Made by a program: the position numbers and the translations under genes | Shown: positions 12,450 through 24,200 of the stretch, in pieces | Numbering within the stretch: the first letter of the stretch is position 1 | Layout of the letters: every line of letters starts with the position of its first letter | The notes under the pieces: generated by a model | Databases searched by the model: none | What the model was told of the DNA's origin: nothing | Seen by the model: the letters and a program-made list of their open reading frames with translations, nothing else | Source of the DNA: Anadara kagoshimensis | Lineage: Eukaryota; Mollusca; Bivalvia; Arcoida; Arcidae | DNA: 64,000 nucleotides | NCBI GenBank assembly: GCA_021292105.1 | Contig: CM037861.1 | Location: 53,780,920-53,844,919 of the forward strand | Direction: 5' to 3'

Positions 12450-13899
12450 CGAGAGCTATGTGCTATGTGGCCTTAATTGAAATGCAGTAATATATAATAA
12501 TTATTTATGTTTCATCATAGCTAAATGAAAACATGACTGTGTACATATATGCATTTACATACCGTGGCCGGTATATGCAATGTTATATACCTATATATGC
12601 TTACAGCTTACGGCAATAAAATTAAGTTGATAAATTGAAGTTCATTTTATATATTTAGATTGGAGTTTTTGCAGTATTTGGAAGTGATATCTAAGTTTAT
12701 GCTACATAGATACTTTTATTGGAATTTTTAAAAAATTTGGTGAAAAATACGTAAATAAATATGGAGAAGATAAAACACAGTTTTAGATAAAACACACAGT
12801 TTTAACAGTTTTTCGACAATGTTTAATTTGCTGCAATCACATGACCCATGTATAATTAGTTATGGATAGCTATATACAAATAAAGATAAAAATATTTGCA
12901 ACACAGTAAATAATCATCGATCTTGTTTGACCATGGCCACATCAAGAGATCAATGCATTGTTCCCGATTTAGCCTTTAGTTATTGCCCTCAATTTACTAT
13001 AAATGCATTGTCTTGATCAGACCGGAAAATGATAGTATTGTAAAAATGACTGACTGGAAATTTCCAATTTGACGACAGAATAAACACAACACAAGTATTT
13101 CCGAGTAAAAAAGAAATGAAACTAAACACTTAACAGAAAAATAGAAGCCCCAGTTATCTGCAATGAAAGAATTTGTTTCTACACACTAAAACACATAATA
13201 AGATAATCAACAGTAACTCATATAAAGACCGTAAGATGAGATAATACTGCTTTTTCGTGAAGGGGAAATCCAGCAAGGGGAAACCCCTTTATATTATGGG
13301 ATTTCAATAACTATGGAAGGTAAGTGTTTGTGACAACAGTCGGACTCAAAATGTATCTTTTTAAGTGTCCTAAGATTCTCTTGGTGTGTTAAATAGTAGA
13401 AAGGGCTTCACAAATTCATCTGTAAACAGAAAACTTATATGTGACTAACAGTGGATAGGTTAAGAATTAACAATTTCCGTAAACCATATGTTTTTAATAT
13501 CACGGTCTAGTCACCTGAACGATGGGAGGGGCATTGACCTGGTAGATAAGTCCGTTTCTGTGTTGTTTTTCAGTCTAGAATACATGGATTTCGAAACCAG
13601 TCATATCTAAACATTTGGAAGATAACAAATAATATAAGACATATTAAATCATTCATATTTAAATCATTTATTAATTTAATTTAATTTAATTAATAATACA
13701 TCGCCCTTTACTCTTTACATATATTAACACATGTATGTATTAAAAAGTATACAATGTATACATATGGTACTATTTATTATTATAAATGGGACTGGAGTAT
13801 GTCCAATTTTGTATGTGAAATTAAAAAAAAATTATGAACGAATGAGAATTATAAAAACCGTTAAAAGACTGAAAATTAAAAAATTCTTTGATGGAAACC
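12449..13899. other. AT-rich intergenic stretch
   Basis: Nothing recognised beyond a short (TTTAA)n tract at about 13672-13692. Confidence 0.5.
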
Positions 13900-15310
13900 T
13901 ATAAAAAAGTAATAAAACTCCTTTATAAATTTTGGAAGAACTCTACGAATTCTCCAAAAATTTACAAAACAACCTTGATGGCATCTGAACGAAATCCACG
14001 GCTCCCCCCGAATATTAAAATGAACAAACACTCCTTAATAGAGTCTAAACGAAACCCAACCTTAATGGCATATTGGGGTCCGAAGAAAATTCATGGTACC
14101 AACAACACATCAACGCCTATATGTAAATTGCACAAATTTGCTGGAATGTAATTTTTATTTTAAAAAAACGATAAAATTCTTTTCGAACAATAGGCGTGAT
14201 AGTTCTTCAGTCTTTTGGTATCTGATGAATCTAATAGAGGTAGACCTTGGCTCTCCTTACTTGTATTGGATTCCTAAATTTCATAAACATCTATACACGG
14301 AAAGCTCAAGTTCCTCTAAATGCACTTCTTACCCATTATTAGTAATTCTAACACATATGTTGACAATTGCTGGTCTTCATTCTTATTTAGGTAAAGTCTA
14401 ATCTACATCTGGTATCAAACAAATGTGGATTAAAAAAATCTAAAGGATTACTTGAACATCTTGTTTCTAATACCTTTTCTCGTGTAAAAAGTATGTTAAA
14501 AACATTGATTTTTCTACAGTTTACAACACTATTTCTCATTTTAAACTGATAGAACGTCTAAATAACATTTATGTGTCATTATTCTTTTATAAAGAAATAA
14601 AAACAACAAGCGAAGGTATAAATGTCTACTGCTAAAGATTCTAGTTATTTTGTGAAGCACCATGCATACGGACTACAAACAATAACATACCATCAACAAA
14701 ATGTTAATATTTTTATAGACAACATATTTGTTATGTTTGGTAATATAGTTTCCAACCAACAATCGGACTACCAATGGGTACAAACTGTGCATCATTATTA
14801 ATATAAAACAGGTTTTATGTAGAACTTTGTTACATCTGTGAGAAAACTGTCGCCAAATCATTCAACTCCACATAAGGCTTATGGATGAAGTTTTAATACT
14901 CCTTCAGTTATAGAATTTTATGGCCGTCATTACAATACTGTAGATAAAAATAATGTCTCTGCATCCAAGGTTGCCATGGATATAGTTCCAGGTTTCTTTC
15001 ATCCTCAATTATATTTCACATATGAGAGTGTTACTAACAAAATAAGAGACGCTTAAACTTTCGGAGCAACAGACTTAAGTTACTTGGTGGAGGTTGTCAA
15101 TTTTTGTCACTTTTCAAAGTTTTTACTTTGCTTTTGGGATTGTGATTTGAACGTAGACCGGTAGTATTTAAATATATTTTGGTCCTTTGGATATTTTATC
15201 AACCCTTGAAGAGAAAATTGGTTTCACAACTTTTGTCCAAGTACTACTGATGAGGAATTCTATTACAAAACGACCTCTAGTACATAATTAACATTGGTAT
15301 AATATGTAAT
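13900..15310 (+). pseudogene. Degenerate Penelope-like reverse transcriptase copy with 3' tail
   Basis: Reading across frames in order: LYWIPKFHKHLYT and SSSSKCTSYPL (14250-14340), SGIKQMWIKK (14409 on), KTLIFLQFTTL (14500 on), YFVKHHA and NIFIDNIFVMFGN (14650-14750), QQTIGLPMGTNCASLL (14755-14800), then after a deletion FYGRHYNTVDKNNVSASKVA (14920-14980). These are the ordered blocks of a Penelope-like RT family common in marine invertebrates. Stops, frameshifts and an internal deletion make it dead. The 3' tail (15040-15165) is followed by a hammerhead-like motif at 15241-15283. Confidence 0.75.
15241..15283 (+). ncRNA. Degenerate hammerhead-ribozyme-like motif
   Basis: GTACTA - CTGATGAG - 12 nt - AAAAC - GACCTC - TAGTAC. 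The outer 6-bp arms pair perfectly and surround a CUGAUGA core. The second core box has AAAA instead of GAAA, so it is not expected to cleave. It sits just 3' of the Penelope-like tail. Confidence 0.45.
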
Positions 15311-17618
15311 TGAAGGTTGGTTAGGTTCCTTCAACCACCAATAGGGTCTCTCTTACATTTTTATCACATGCCCTATATAAAATCCTTATCTATAGGAAGC
15401 AATTAATTTGAGGTTCCTATAAATTATAGCCCTCCTTATATGATTATTTTTAAAAAATAGTCTTTCCAGTAAGAGAACAGTTAGCATTGTATATTATGGT
15501 ACAGTGTATAGTTTGTTTCCATTGGGATTTCAATAATTGAAAAATTCTTCATTATTTGAATTCAAATAATTAATTAGTACAATATTTAAATACAAAAAAG
15601 TGCACTTATTTTTTACCTGTTTTGTATTCTGCTTATATCTATAGTTTAATCATTATTTTTTTTTTAATTGATGGATTTATTACGTGGCAATATTTTATTG
15701 ATATCTCATGACGCCAAATTTATATGTATCATATTTTATCACAGACACTTCAGGTCATTTATTTATTTATTTATTTATTTACTTTATTTAATTTTAAAAT
15801 CACGTGTTTCTGGACAAAATAGGTCAGAAATAAAGCGATTATTTGCATTTTAACTTTAAAAAAATTCTTTATATTAAAAGTTGAAAAATTAAATAGATAG
15901 ATACTAAACCCCAAATACCTACCTGTGGTGTACCTCTCCTTTAAAAAAATTATTTGAGATAAAGACAAACATCGATTTCAAAGAGAAAAATGACATACTC
16001 GTACGCTTTGTCATCAAAATAGAATAAAGATATTTGCAACTAAAAATGTGTACATGTACTTTGAAACTGTCAACTTATTCAAGAACACGAAGCGATATAA
16101 ATAAACGACAGAGCAACCATACAAGCCAAGAACAACAAATGTTGGAAACAATGATTATAAAATTCCTTAAAAATCTTCATTGATGTTGTTTTGAACCTGT
16201 ATATAATTGGGCGCCTTCCCATAAAGGCCACTTTTAGTGGTTCTATTAGTTGCTAATAAGACAGGTTTGACTGTATACGTATTCAGAAACACACTTTGGG
16301 TTGGTTAAAGTCGTCAAACAGACTGAGAACTTGAACGACACTAATTGGTTTGGTTTTATTGTTATATTCTTGTGTCTTTGTATCTTTTTTGTTCTTTTTG
16401 TTGTTTTGAAATCTTTGATCTCTTGGCTTGTGTCAAATACATGTTTTTGATATTCGATTGCGCTAAAGGAACGGTTGTTGGTTGTTACACACAATAGACA
16501 TAATAATATAATTTCATAGCCTGTCTAGTCATGTGATTTTGTTTTCTCTTTCAGATAATTAAGCATTAAGGAACTTATAGGTAAGCAAATGGAATAAATA
16601 TCAAGTGTAGTACCATGGGGTGCCAAACTAGCTAAATGTTATGTTTTCAAAATTTTAATTGTATCCCGTGAATTTCATATTAAAAAGACGCACTTTCTTG
16701 TAGACAACTACCTGTGTAGTGAACATTTCATTGTAACCAACTAGATGGACATCTCCAATCAAACCGTGAATGGTAAGCTAGTTGGTTTGGCCTTTAAGCT
16801 ATGGATCTGATCTGGTTCGACGGCCAAACTTTTAAAACCCCTTTCTTAATTATTGATTTTTGTATCAATCGTATGGTTTGATGCAGCCTGATGCAAGTCT
16901 AACTGTTCTGGTTCTGGTTGTCAAAACTTTTTTTCTGAATTATTAATATCATATCTGCTGTATTGCAGATGTTTTATGCATGGTGGGACAAGTAAAACTG
17001 CTCGCCTTGTAAAATATTGCCACATCAACCAGAAGTATTCAGAGCTCTAGAAGATTTCTGAATTATTTCTTTGTTTTATTTTGAAAAGTATGGATTCCAT
17101 ATCCACAATTCATTCGCCTCATTGCTTTGTGCATTCCATTTGGTCCTATACAACCGGTGGCATACTACTTCTTGAAACGTTTGTTGAAGTGTCAAAAGCT
17201 TCAAGACATTAATAATATTTAAATTGTTTTCGCTTATTGTGGTGCTGACAAGGCTAGTTTCTGTGTAATTGTTGTGAAATATACTTAGGTGTGTTAAAGA
17301 AAGACTAGTTGAACATCTCCAATCAAACGTATTATGTTTTGTAACTGTGATTTACCAAATATGGATCGTAAAACAATATTTTAAACGATATATTGAATTA
17401 ATTTTGTGACAATAAGTAAAGTGATAATTATATTGTCAGATTTTTTTTAAAAAAAAAGCAAGAATAATGTTAATGTTTGAAAATGTGTAAACTGACAATA
17501 CTGACAACGACAATGTTTGGTTAATTAAACAGATACTGGCCCATGTCAAATCACAATCTCAAAACCAGACAAATAAGTTTAAACACGTTTGTCATGCCCC
17601 TGTATTAACTAACATTAT
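15311..17618. other. AT-rich intergenic stretch
   Basis: It contains a minus-strand ACAGTCAAACCTG-family fragment (about 16213-16275) and TTTA repeats at about 15757-15782. No coding exon seen. Confidence 0.5.
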
Positions 17619-17883
17619 GATTGTTTCAGCTTTCTGTTTCTATATTTCATTGTTTCAGCTTTCTGTTTCTATATTTCATTGTTTCAGCTTTCTGTTTCTA
17701 TATTTCATTGTTTCAGCTTTCTGTTTCTATATTTCATTGTTTCAGCTTTCTGTTTCTATATTTCATTGTTTCAGCTTTCTGTTTCTTTATTTCATTGTTT
17801 CAGCTTTCTGTTTCTATATTTCATTGTTTCAGCTTTCTGTTTCTATATTTCATTGTTTCAGCTTTCTGTTTCTATATTTCATT
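17619..17883 (+). repeat. 29-bp tandem array, about nine copies
   Basis: The unit is TTGTTTCAGCTTTCTGTTTC followed by TATATTTCA; copies are nearly identical (one has TTTATTTCA). Because 29 is not a multiple of 3 and the unit has no stop, all three plus frames stay open, giving spurious 73-118-codon frames. Every unit holds a TTTCAG acceptor-like word. Confidence 0.95.
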
Positions 17884-17911
17884 CTAATATACCTCCTTAA
17901 TACTATTCTGC

Positions 17912-17926
17912 CCCCCCCCCCCCCCA
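17912..17926 (+). repeat. Poly-C run
   Basis: About 15 C residues separate the 29-bp array from the Penelope-like fragment. Other C runs: 46200-46221 and about 50329-50342, both also beside or inside Penelope-like copies. Confidence 0.9.
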
Positions 17927-17930
17927 GCAC

Positions 17931-18490
17931 GATGTGGGGACATATTATGACGCACAGGAAAGGCTACATTTGAAACTTTATGACAAACGTGATGACCTCA
18001 ATTTTTCTATTGTCAACTTTCCTTTTTTATGCAGCAATATACCTGCTTCTCCTGCTTATGGTGTATTTGTTTCCCAATTAATACGCTATGGTAGAGCTTG
18101 TTCCCAATACGGGGACTTTGTACAACGAAGTAGGCTGCTTGCAAATAAATTGTTGACTCAGGGATATTGCAAGCCTAGGCTTATCAAGGCCCTCAAAAAG
18201 TTTTATGGCCGTCATCACAGTATTGTTGATAAGTTTGATGTCTCTGTATCCAGGATTGCCTTGGATATATTTGACGTCTCATAGTTCCATGTTCCTTTCA
18301 CACAATTTTGATTACACACGTGGCGGGTGTAGCTAGCTAAACAGGAGGTGCTTACCCTTCCGGAGCACCCGGCCTCACTTCCCTGGTGGAAGTTCACGTG
18401 TCTAACCTAACTTGTCAGTTCCAAAGTATTTACTTTGCTTCTGGATTGTGATTCGGAAATGGATTAGTATATTTGTTTTTGATTACTTCA
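17931..18490 (+). mobile_element. 5'-truncated Penelope-like element: RT C-terminus plus 3' tail
   Basis: The frame from about 17934 to 18284 encodes KLYDKRDDLNFSIVNFPFLC, NIPASPAYGVFVSQLIRYGR and KALKKFYGRHHSIVDKF, the typical C-terminal end of this RT family, and is uninterrupted (about 110 codons). Non-coding tail to 18490: GGCGGGTGTAGCTAGC, TTCCGGAGCACCCGG, CCTGGTGGAAGTTCACGTG, TGGATTGTGATTCGG. The 5' end is lost at the poly-C run. It is the best-preserved copy in the window. Confidence 0.8.
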
Positions 18491-20159
18491 TTTCTTTCGC
18501 CAACATTTTGTTCCCCACTTTTCTCGAAACCCTTTTAAGAGAACTTAATGAAACATCACAGGAACAATAATTGGATGTAGTAGACGCACGATTGGCTATT
18601 CGTATTTTTTTCATCACGCATATGATTGGGGATTTCTCAGTTGAGAATCGTTTTGGGACACTTTTGAAATTGCATACATCCCATTTCAGTTATAAAATTG
18701 TCGTGAATAGAAGTCATCATGTAAGGAGGATGTGTTGTTGAGTCTGAAGTACCGTAACTAGGGATGATCAATAATGTAATGTAATTGATTACATTTTGTT
18801 TCTTTTAGTTTACTTATATATCGACATTGAAGCAGACGATCAGGTACAATTTGTAAGAGGTAAGTAGTTACTATAAAATACTAGTAACCAAAGTGGTCAA
18901 GAACACGCTCGGTCAAGGCAATTGTTAAAGCGGTCAGTAGAACGTTTACGCCACAACTTCCCGGAATAACGTGTTTTCGAAAAACATTTATTATGCTATT
19001 ATATGTCCAATGTAAATAATAATTTCGCAGAGGGTTTATTGAAAACGTTTACGTAGCAACTTCCAGGAATAACGTGTTTTCTTTAGGTAAAACATGTACA
19101 CATGTCTAATGTAAAGAATAGTTCCGCACTAACATTTCACGCTTCATGAATACAGATGAACTCCGTTCTGGAATGTCTTGGTATGCATTTATCACCATCA
19201 AATTTTTGGCATCAATCCTTTGTCCTACACAAGTCAATTTTGGTACAATTTTGTACCCAGCGTGTATAGTTTACAGGGTGAATATTATATAGCATTATAA
19301 TGATATGTTTAATATACATCCATTATGTCATGTATGTACCAGCTTGTTTTCTGTCAGCGTTTATGTAATTGCAGTGTCATATTAAACATGATCTAATTTT
19401 CAGAATGAAATGGTTAAATTTATAGGATGACAACTTTTTAAAATTTTATTTAAAAACTCAAAAATTATTATATTACGGTAGCAATAAAATGTTTTCGGTA
19501 TTGCCGTGTATTATTTATGAATCTCGATTCAAAAATAGAATAGTGATTCAATGGTGTACTACCATTTATTCGATTGGAGTCATTACACATAAACATTTGA
19601 ACTTCTTTCAAGCCTTATGTTGTGTTCCTTATAGTTGTTACTGAGTCCATATAATATTTATGGATATATGAATTTGCGATTTCCGTGTACATGACGTGAT
19701 TAGAAACTGAAATTTGTCTACAAAGGCCACCTAAGGGAACCAGTAAAAGTGACCTTTATGGACAGGTAGCCTTTTTAAACAGGTTCAAATAATATGAATA
19801 AAGAATAACTAGGATATAATTCTACTGGCCTTTATAAGCAGGCGACCCGTATACAGAGGTGGCCTTTAAAGCAAATTAGACTATGTCGCAAATGACGCCA
19901 CCAAGCAATTGACGTTATCAACGACAAGGTCTGTTCTCGAAATCAATTGTGAGGGACATTTTTATACTCAGTACAACATCGATAATTGTGAACCAAACTT
20001 AATTAAAGATCCCTTTCAGATGCAACATTTACTCTTCACTCTGCAGCTAATTCCATTTTAGTCTACAATCGATTTACACCAATTTTATTTTATTTCCGTA
20101 AGGAGTCAAAATGAACCCCTTGGTCCATCCGATTACGGTATACACAGTTCAAACTAGTC
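18491..20159. other. Intergenic, one MITE copy
   Basis: The ACAGTCAAACCTG-family element at 19715-19885 is described separately; otherwise nothing recognised. Confidence 0.5.
19715..19885 (+). repeat. Dispersed repeat, CTAC/TATAAAGGCCACC family
   Basis: It shares GGCCACCTAAGGGAACCAGT, CTTTATGGACAGGT and TTCTACTGGCCT with 24513-24665, and more distantly with 29118-29290. It contains internal complementary stretches. Confidence 0.65.
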
Positions 20160-20576
20160 CACCTTTCGAATGAATCAACAAGTTACTAGTGGTATACCAC
20201 AAGGTAGTGTGTTAGGACCCACATTGTTTTAACATACGTAGACGATCTTCCGAAATCTATTTCAAGTCTTGTGAAGATATTTGCAGACGACACAAAAAAT
20301 TACAGGGAAGTAGGCAACGTAATGGACACTATCCAGCTACAAAGTGATTTGGGCAAAATTCACAAATGGTCTGAAACTTGGCAATTGAAATTCAACACGG
20401 ACAAATGTAAACATCTACATCTAGGACATACGGAACCAAACGAATATTCAATATTGAAAAATGTAGCTAGGGTAAAAATAGATCTTTCAAAAGAAGAAAA
20501 GGACCTGCGAGTAACCATTGACAAGCTTAAGGATCTAAACTTTCAACCACACAAAGTTGGTCTTTGTTTAAAGTAA
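20160..20576 (+). pseudogene. LINE reverse transcriptase fragment
   Basis: TSGIPQGSVLGPTLF (RT motif 4) is at 20180-20228. One frame over follow FVDDLPKSI-like sequence, then KIFADDTK (the F-A-D-D catalytic box) and LQSDLGKIHKWSETWQLKFN to 20576. This order is that of Jockey/CR1-like non-LTR retrotransposons. A frameshift between motifs 4 and 5 and missing endonuclease and C-terminal parts show a dead fragment. Confidence 0.85.
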
Positions 20577-22666
20577 CAGTTATGCCAATTCAAAAGTGCT
20601 ACATGTATATATCTGAGGAAGCTTCCTCTTTATAATTATATAGCATTGACCGTCCAAATAGAGCATCACACCAGGATCACATGGTCAATCGTTTCAGTGT
20701 GCTTTCGTGTTCCATTGTTTGTTTGATTGTGTTACTGCATGGACGGTGCTTTGGCTATTCGCAATTACAAGATTTTCTTTGTTGTTGTCATTGGATGTCA
20801 AATGTGATGGTAAGGGAAACCCCCTTATTTCATCACTAATTAACGATTTTATGTCCTGTCACGTACGTAACAGATGAGACTATTCATGATGTCGTCAGTG
20901 GTGTTCTAAGGTAGGGTTACAATAATTATTGGACCGAATGATTTCTGTCGTAAACGACCCTTATTATTGATAATAGGGGACCGCGGGACCAATAACAAGA
21001 GACCGAGTGGTTGCGACAGAAACAATCAAGATTCTGTTTAATCTATTTAATGGCTGAATGCAATTTAATTGTGTGATTATACTGAACAGACTGAATATTA
21101 CTTTGCACTTCCTGGTTTAAGAGTTGATTATGATGTATAATTGTACCACTGTACGATTTATCTGTAATGGAAGTAACAGTCATTATACATGTGTGCATTA
21201 TTCATAAGGAAACTTGAATTCTGTTGTTTTTTAAAAGTATCATTGCACCCCACAGTTTGAAGCATCTTTGACGGACCTCAGGCTGTCAGGTGTCATTGAT
21301 TTCTGATGTTATTTGGTCCGACCTAAAATCGGTTTAGCCTGTCAAATTGCCAAACTGGGATTTTGGTGCTATCAATAAAAGCATAGGAATTTCGTTTGAT
21401 AAGTAAAAGGGAAATTAAAACACAAAGAATCTTCCGTTGAACCGTGTTAATCCAGCTAAGAGAAAATTAGCAAATATATATATATATATATATTAGGCGT
21501 TTTTCTTGTGGGGTTTACTACTGCACATGTTCAAATTCATTAAATCCGTTTAATAATTTCATTGTAAATATAACCCGCAAACATAGTTTGAAACCACAAT
21601 GACCGTACGACTTTCCATCATTCTGTCTTCCGTGTAAAAACGTGTGACTGTCCGTTCGATAACTTCCACGAATATTATGGGTGATCAAACTTGACACTTG
21701 TAAATGTATATATCAACATGTGAAAATACCTCACCCTTTACAAAATTTACAAAAATTACTTAAGTAGCTATAAAGTTCTAGTATATAACTAGAGGTCTGT
21801 CTTAGAAATGCCGGGTTTAAACATAGCGGTAACTGAATGTGACCACAACCGTACCCAGTAAATGACAACTCTGAATGGTGTTCCTTCTTAGGTGGGATTT
21901 ATCAATAAAACAAGAACAACAACAACAAACATGAACTTCCGGTTTTAATAGTGACAAAACTGTCAACAACGTATTTTCGGATTTATTGCGTAATCGTAGC
22001 TACATGTGGATGTGTCACAGAAACACATGTAGGTGTGAACTTTATCAGATGATTAATTGTCTGTCAAAAGTGTATGGGATCACGCGAAACCTTTGGCCCC
22101 AATATAAAACCGTCTACTGTAATGAATTTTAAGAGGCATGATCAAACTTTATTCAATAGCCTATCTGTTTTATTTAAAAAATACATTAAAATAGACTCCG
22201 GAATTCTTTATAAGAAGGTCTATATTTAGTTAAATACTGACTACGCAGTATAGTATTTCCCAGATGTTGTCTTTCAGTATTAAATCGTACATACACAGTC
22301 GGATATTGAATGATTTGAGTAAGGAAAAATCGGCTACAGTAAAACTTAATGTTGACTGATTAATCTACCAATAATAGTATTTTATTTTGGAGTGTTTATT
22401 ATTTAGCTGGCATGACAGTGGATATTAATGTGTGGTAAGAGAGAAAAAATGTGTTCTGCAGTGTGATAAGAGACAACTAATCTTAAAATGTGTGGTAAGA
22501 GAGGAATGTTGTTCATTTAGAAAGTAAAAACAAAATATGTTATATTTACAATGAGATGAGTACAGATCAAATGTATGAATCATTAATTTGAGACGTGAAT
22601 CACATTGTTGTTTAACAAGTAGAAGTTCATGAAGGTGTTTTTAATTCAAGAATTTCAAGACAAATT
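20577..22666. other. Intergenic stretch
   Basis: An (AT)n tract at 21475-21492 and an imperfect inverted pair around 20928-21030 (ACCGAATGATTTCTGTCG and CGACAGAAAC). No gene seen. Confidence 0.45.
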
Positions 22667-22852
22667 ATGGGGTTTACCATGTAACATGTGATACCCCTAA
22701 AGATTGTGGGAAAAAATATTTCCATTGGATATGGAATCATATCCATTCATGTTTTCCCGTAAAAATTATATTTTTCTGTGAATTTGCAATGTGGACATTT
22801 TCCAAAATGCTCCACACAAATGTTTAGGGTATTGATCATGTGCCATACTATT
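22667..22852. mobile_element. Palindromic MITE, GGGGTT..GTGATACC family, diverged copy
   Basis: It follows the same order as 27961-28160: ATGGGGTTTACCATGTAACA, TTTTCCCGTAAAAA, CATTTTCCAAAATG, TATTGATCATGTGCCAT. Confidence 0.65.
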
Positions 22853-23229
22853 ACTAATCTGTCTCATTGGCCCATATATTTAGAACGAGGAAGGTCCTTT
22901 TGTGCTACATTTCTTAAAACCACATTCTGAAAACCCTGATTATTATGTTCATCCAGGCAATACCTGGAAATAGTTCTTTAGAATTACTAGATTTGTATCT
23001 TATTACTAAATAAATGTATTGATTTTTCTTCTAAGTTATAAAGTCTGATAATATTTGTGCTCAATATGATGCTGTAGTGTTTATAAAATACAAAAAAAAA
23101 ATGTTTAGGAAATATTACCGGTAGCTTAAAATTCTACATCTTGACCACATATAAATATTTTGTTATCGAGTTTGTGTTTTTGCTACTATTTTAAGCTATT
23201 GTTGGAAATATTTCAATGTAGATATATTA

Positions 23230-23620
23230 TTTATACCCCCACAATAAAGTGATAGGTGAAATGCCCTGTCTGTCAAATTGTCAATCATACTCATGTCTGC
23301 TCTATATCTCCTATAGTATCACCAAATTTGACACAAATGTAAACCAGCATGTGAGATTGTGTCACGAACCATGATAAAATATGTAGGTCAAAGGTCAAGG
23401 TTACAAAACTAAATATTAGAATTTTGGCAGTGCATTTTGTGTCACAGTATTTTCTACAGTCCTATATGGATTTTAAAACTGGGTACAAAAATGTAAATCA
23501 GCATTCAAGAATGTGTCATGAAACATGTTTAGTTGTGTAGGTCAAAGGTCATGAGGTATTTTGGAAGCCGGCAGAGGGTTTGTGAGCTTACTCACTTTTC
23601 CTCTTGGTTTTTTATGTTTT
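23230..23620 (+). repeat. Dispersed repeat with CACCAAATTTGACAC and GTAGGTCAAAGGTCA blocks
   Basis: Two GTCAAAGGTCA-like stretches and ATACCCCCACAATAAAG at the left end resemble a bivalve-type dispersed repeat. Non-coding; it lies upstream of the TNIP-like gene. Confidence 0.4.
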
Positions 23621-24151
23621 GAAGCATTGTTTTTCTACATGTAAGCCAAGTTCAAAGTCAGGGCCAATACAGTATTGGTTAAGTAAGCTTTAAATTGTCT
23701 TCACTATATGTAAGTTTTGTCTTAACAGTTTTCATGAAATGACCTTCAAAACAAAGCCAAGTTCAAGATTATCTATTTTTATTATATATTATATTTTGTA
23801 ATATTTCAATGCTAATTTTTGCAAATTATGCATTATTTTTTTCTCCTTGAATAAGATTTTTTGGTGAAAGATATTTTGTTACACAATTTCATTATTTTAT
23901 TAATTGAGTTTTATGCAGTGTAAAAAATGCAATAAAGTGAATTTTATTTAGAAATAAAGCATAACAACTAGCCATTGTTTATCAAGTGAACCTCATGTTT
24001 GCATGTGCATCCTTTGGCTTTGAACAAAAAGGTGATAGAAACTCGTACTTACTCAGCATACAGACTCAAAAAAGTGAAAAGTAAATTTTGGATGATCAGG
24101 TTCTACTGTCCTACTAAGATTAACTTTAATATTGTTTTAATTTATTTTCAG

Positions 24152-24200
24152 AAATGATGATAATGAAGATAAATTGACTGATGTTTCAAACTGAGGCATC
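24152..24200 (+). other. 5' UTR part of the TNIP-like first coding exon
   Basis: A 3' splice site (TTTATTTTCAG) ends at 24151. The exon then runs 49 bases to the ATG at 24201, with an in-frame TGA nine bases before it. The gene therefore has at least one further non-coding exon upstream, which I could not locate. No promoter is visible to me within 1 kb. Confidence 0.65.

Noticed and set aside
17619-17883. Regular 29-bp repeats as a CRISPR array
   Set aside because: No spacers between units and a eukaryotic setting; a simple minisatellite. The same applies to the 39-bp array at 27158.
17617-17973. Three overlapping open frames (73-118 codons) of FQLSVSIFHCFSFLF-type repeats
   Set aside because: They arise from a 29-bp tandem repeat that is stop-free in all three frames; not a gene.
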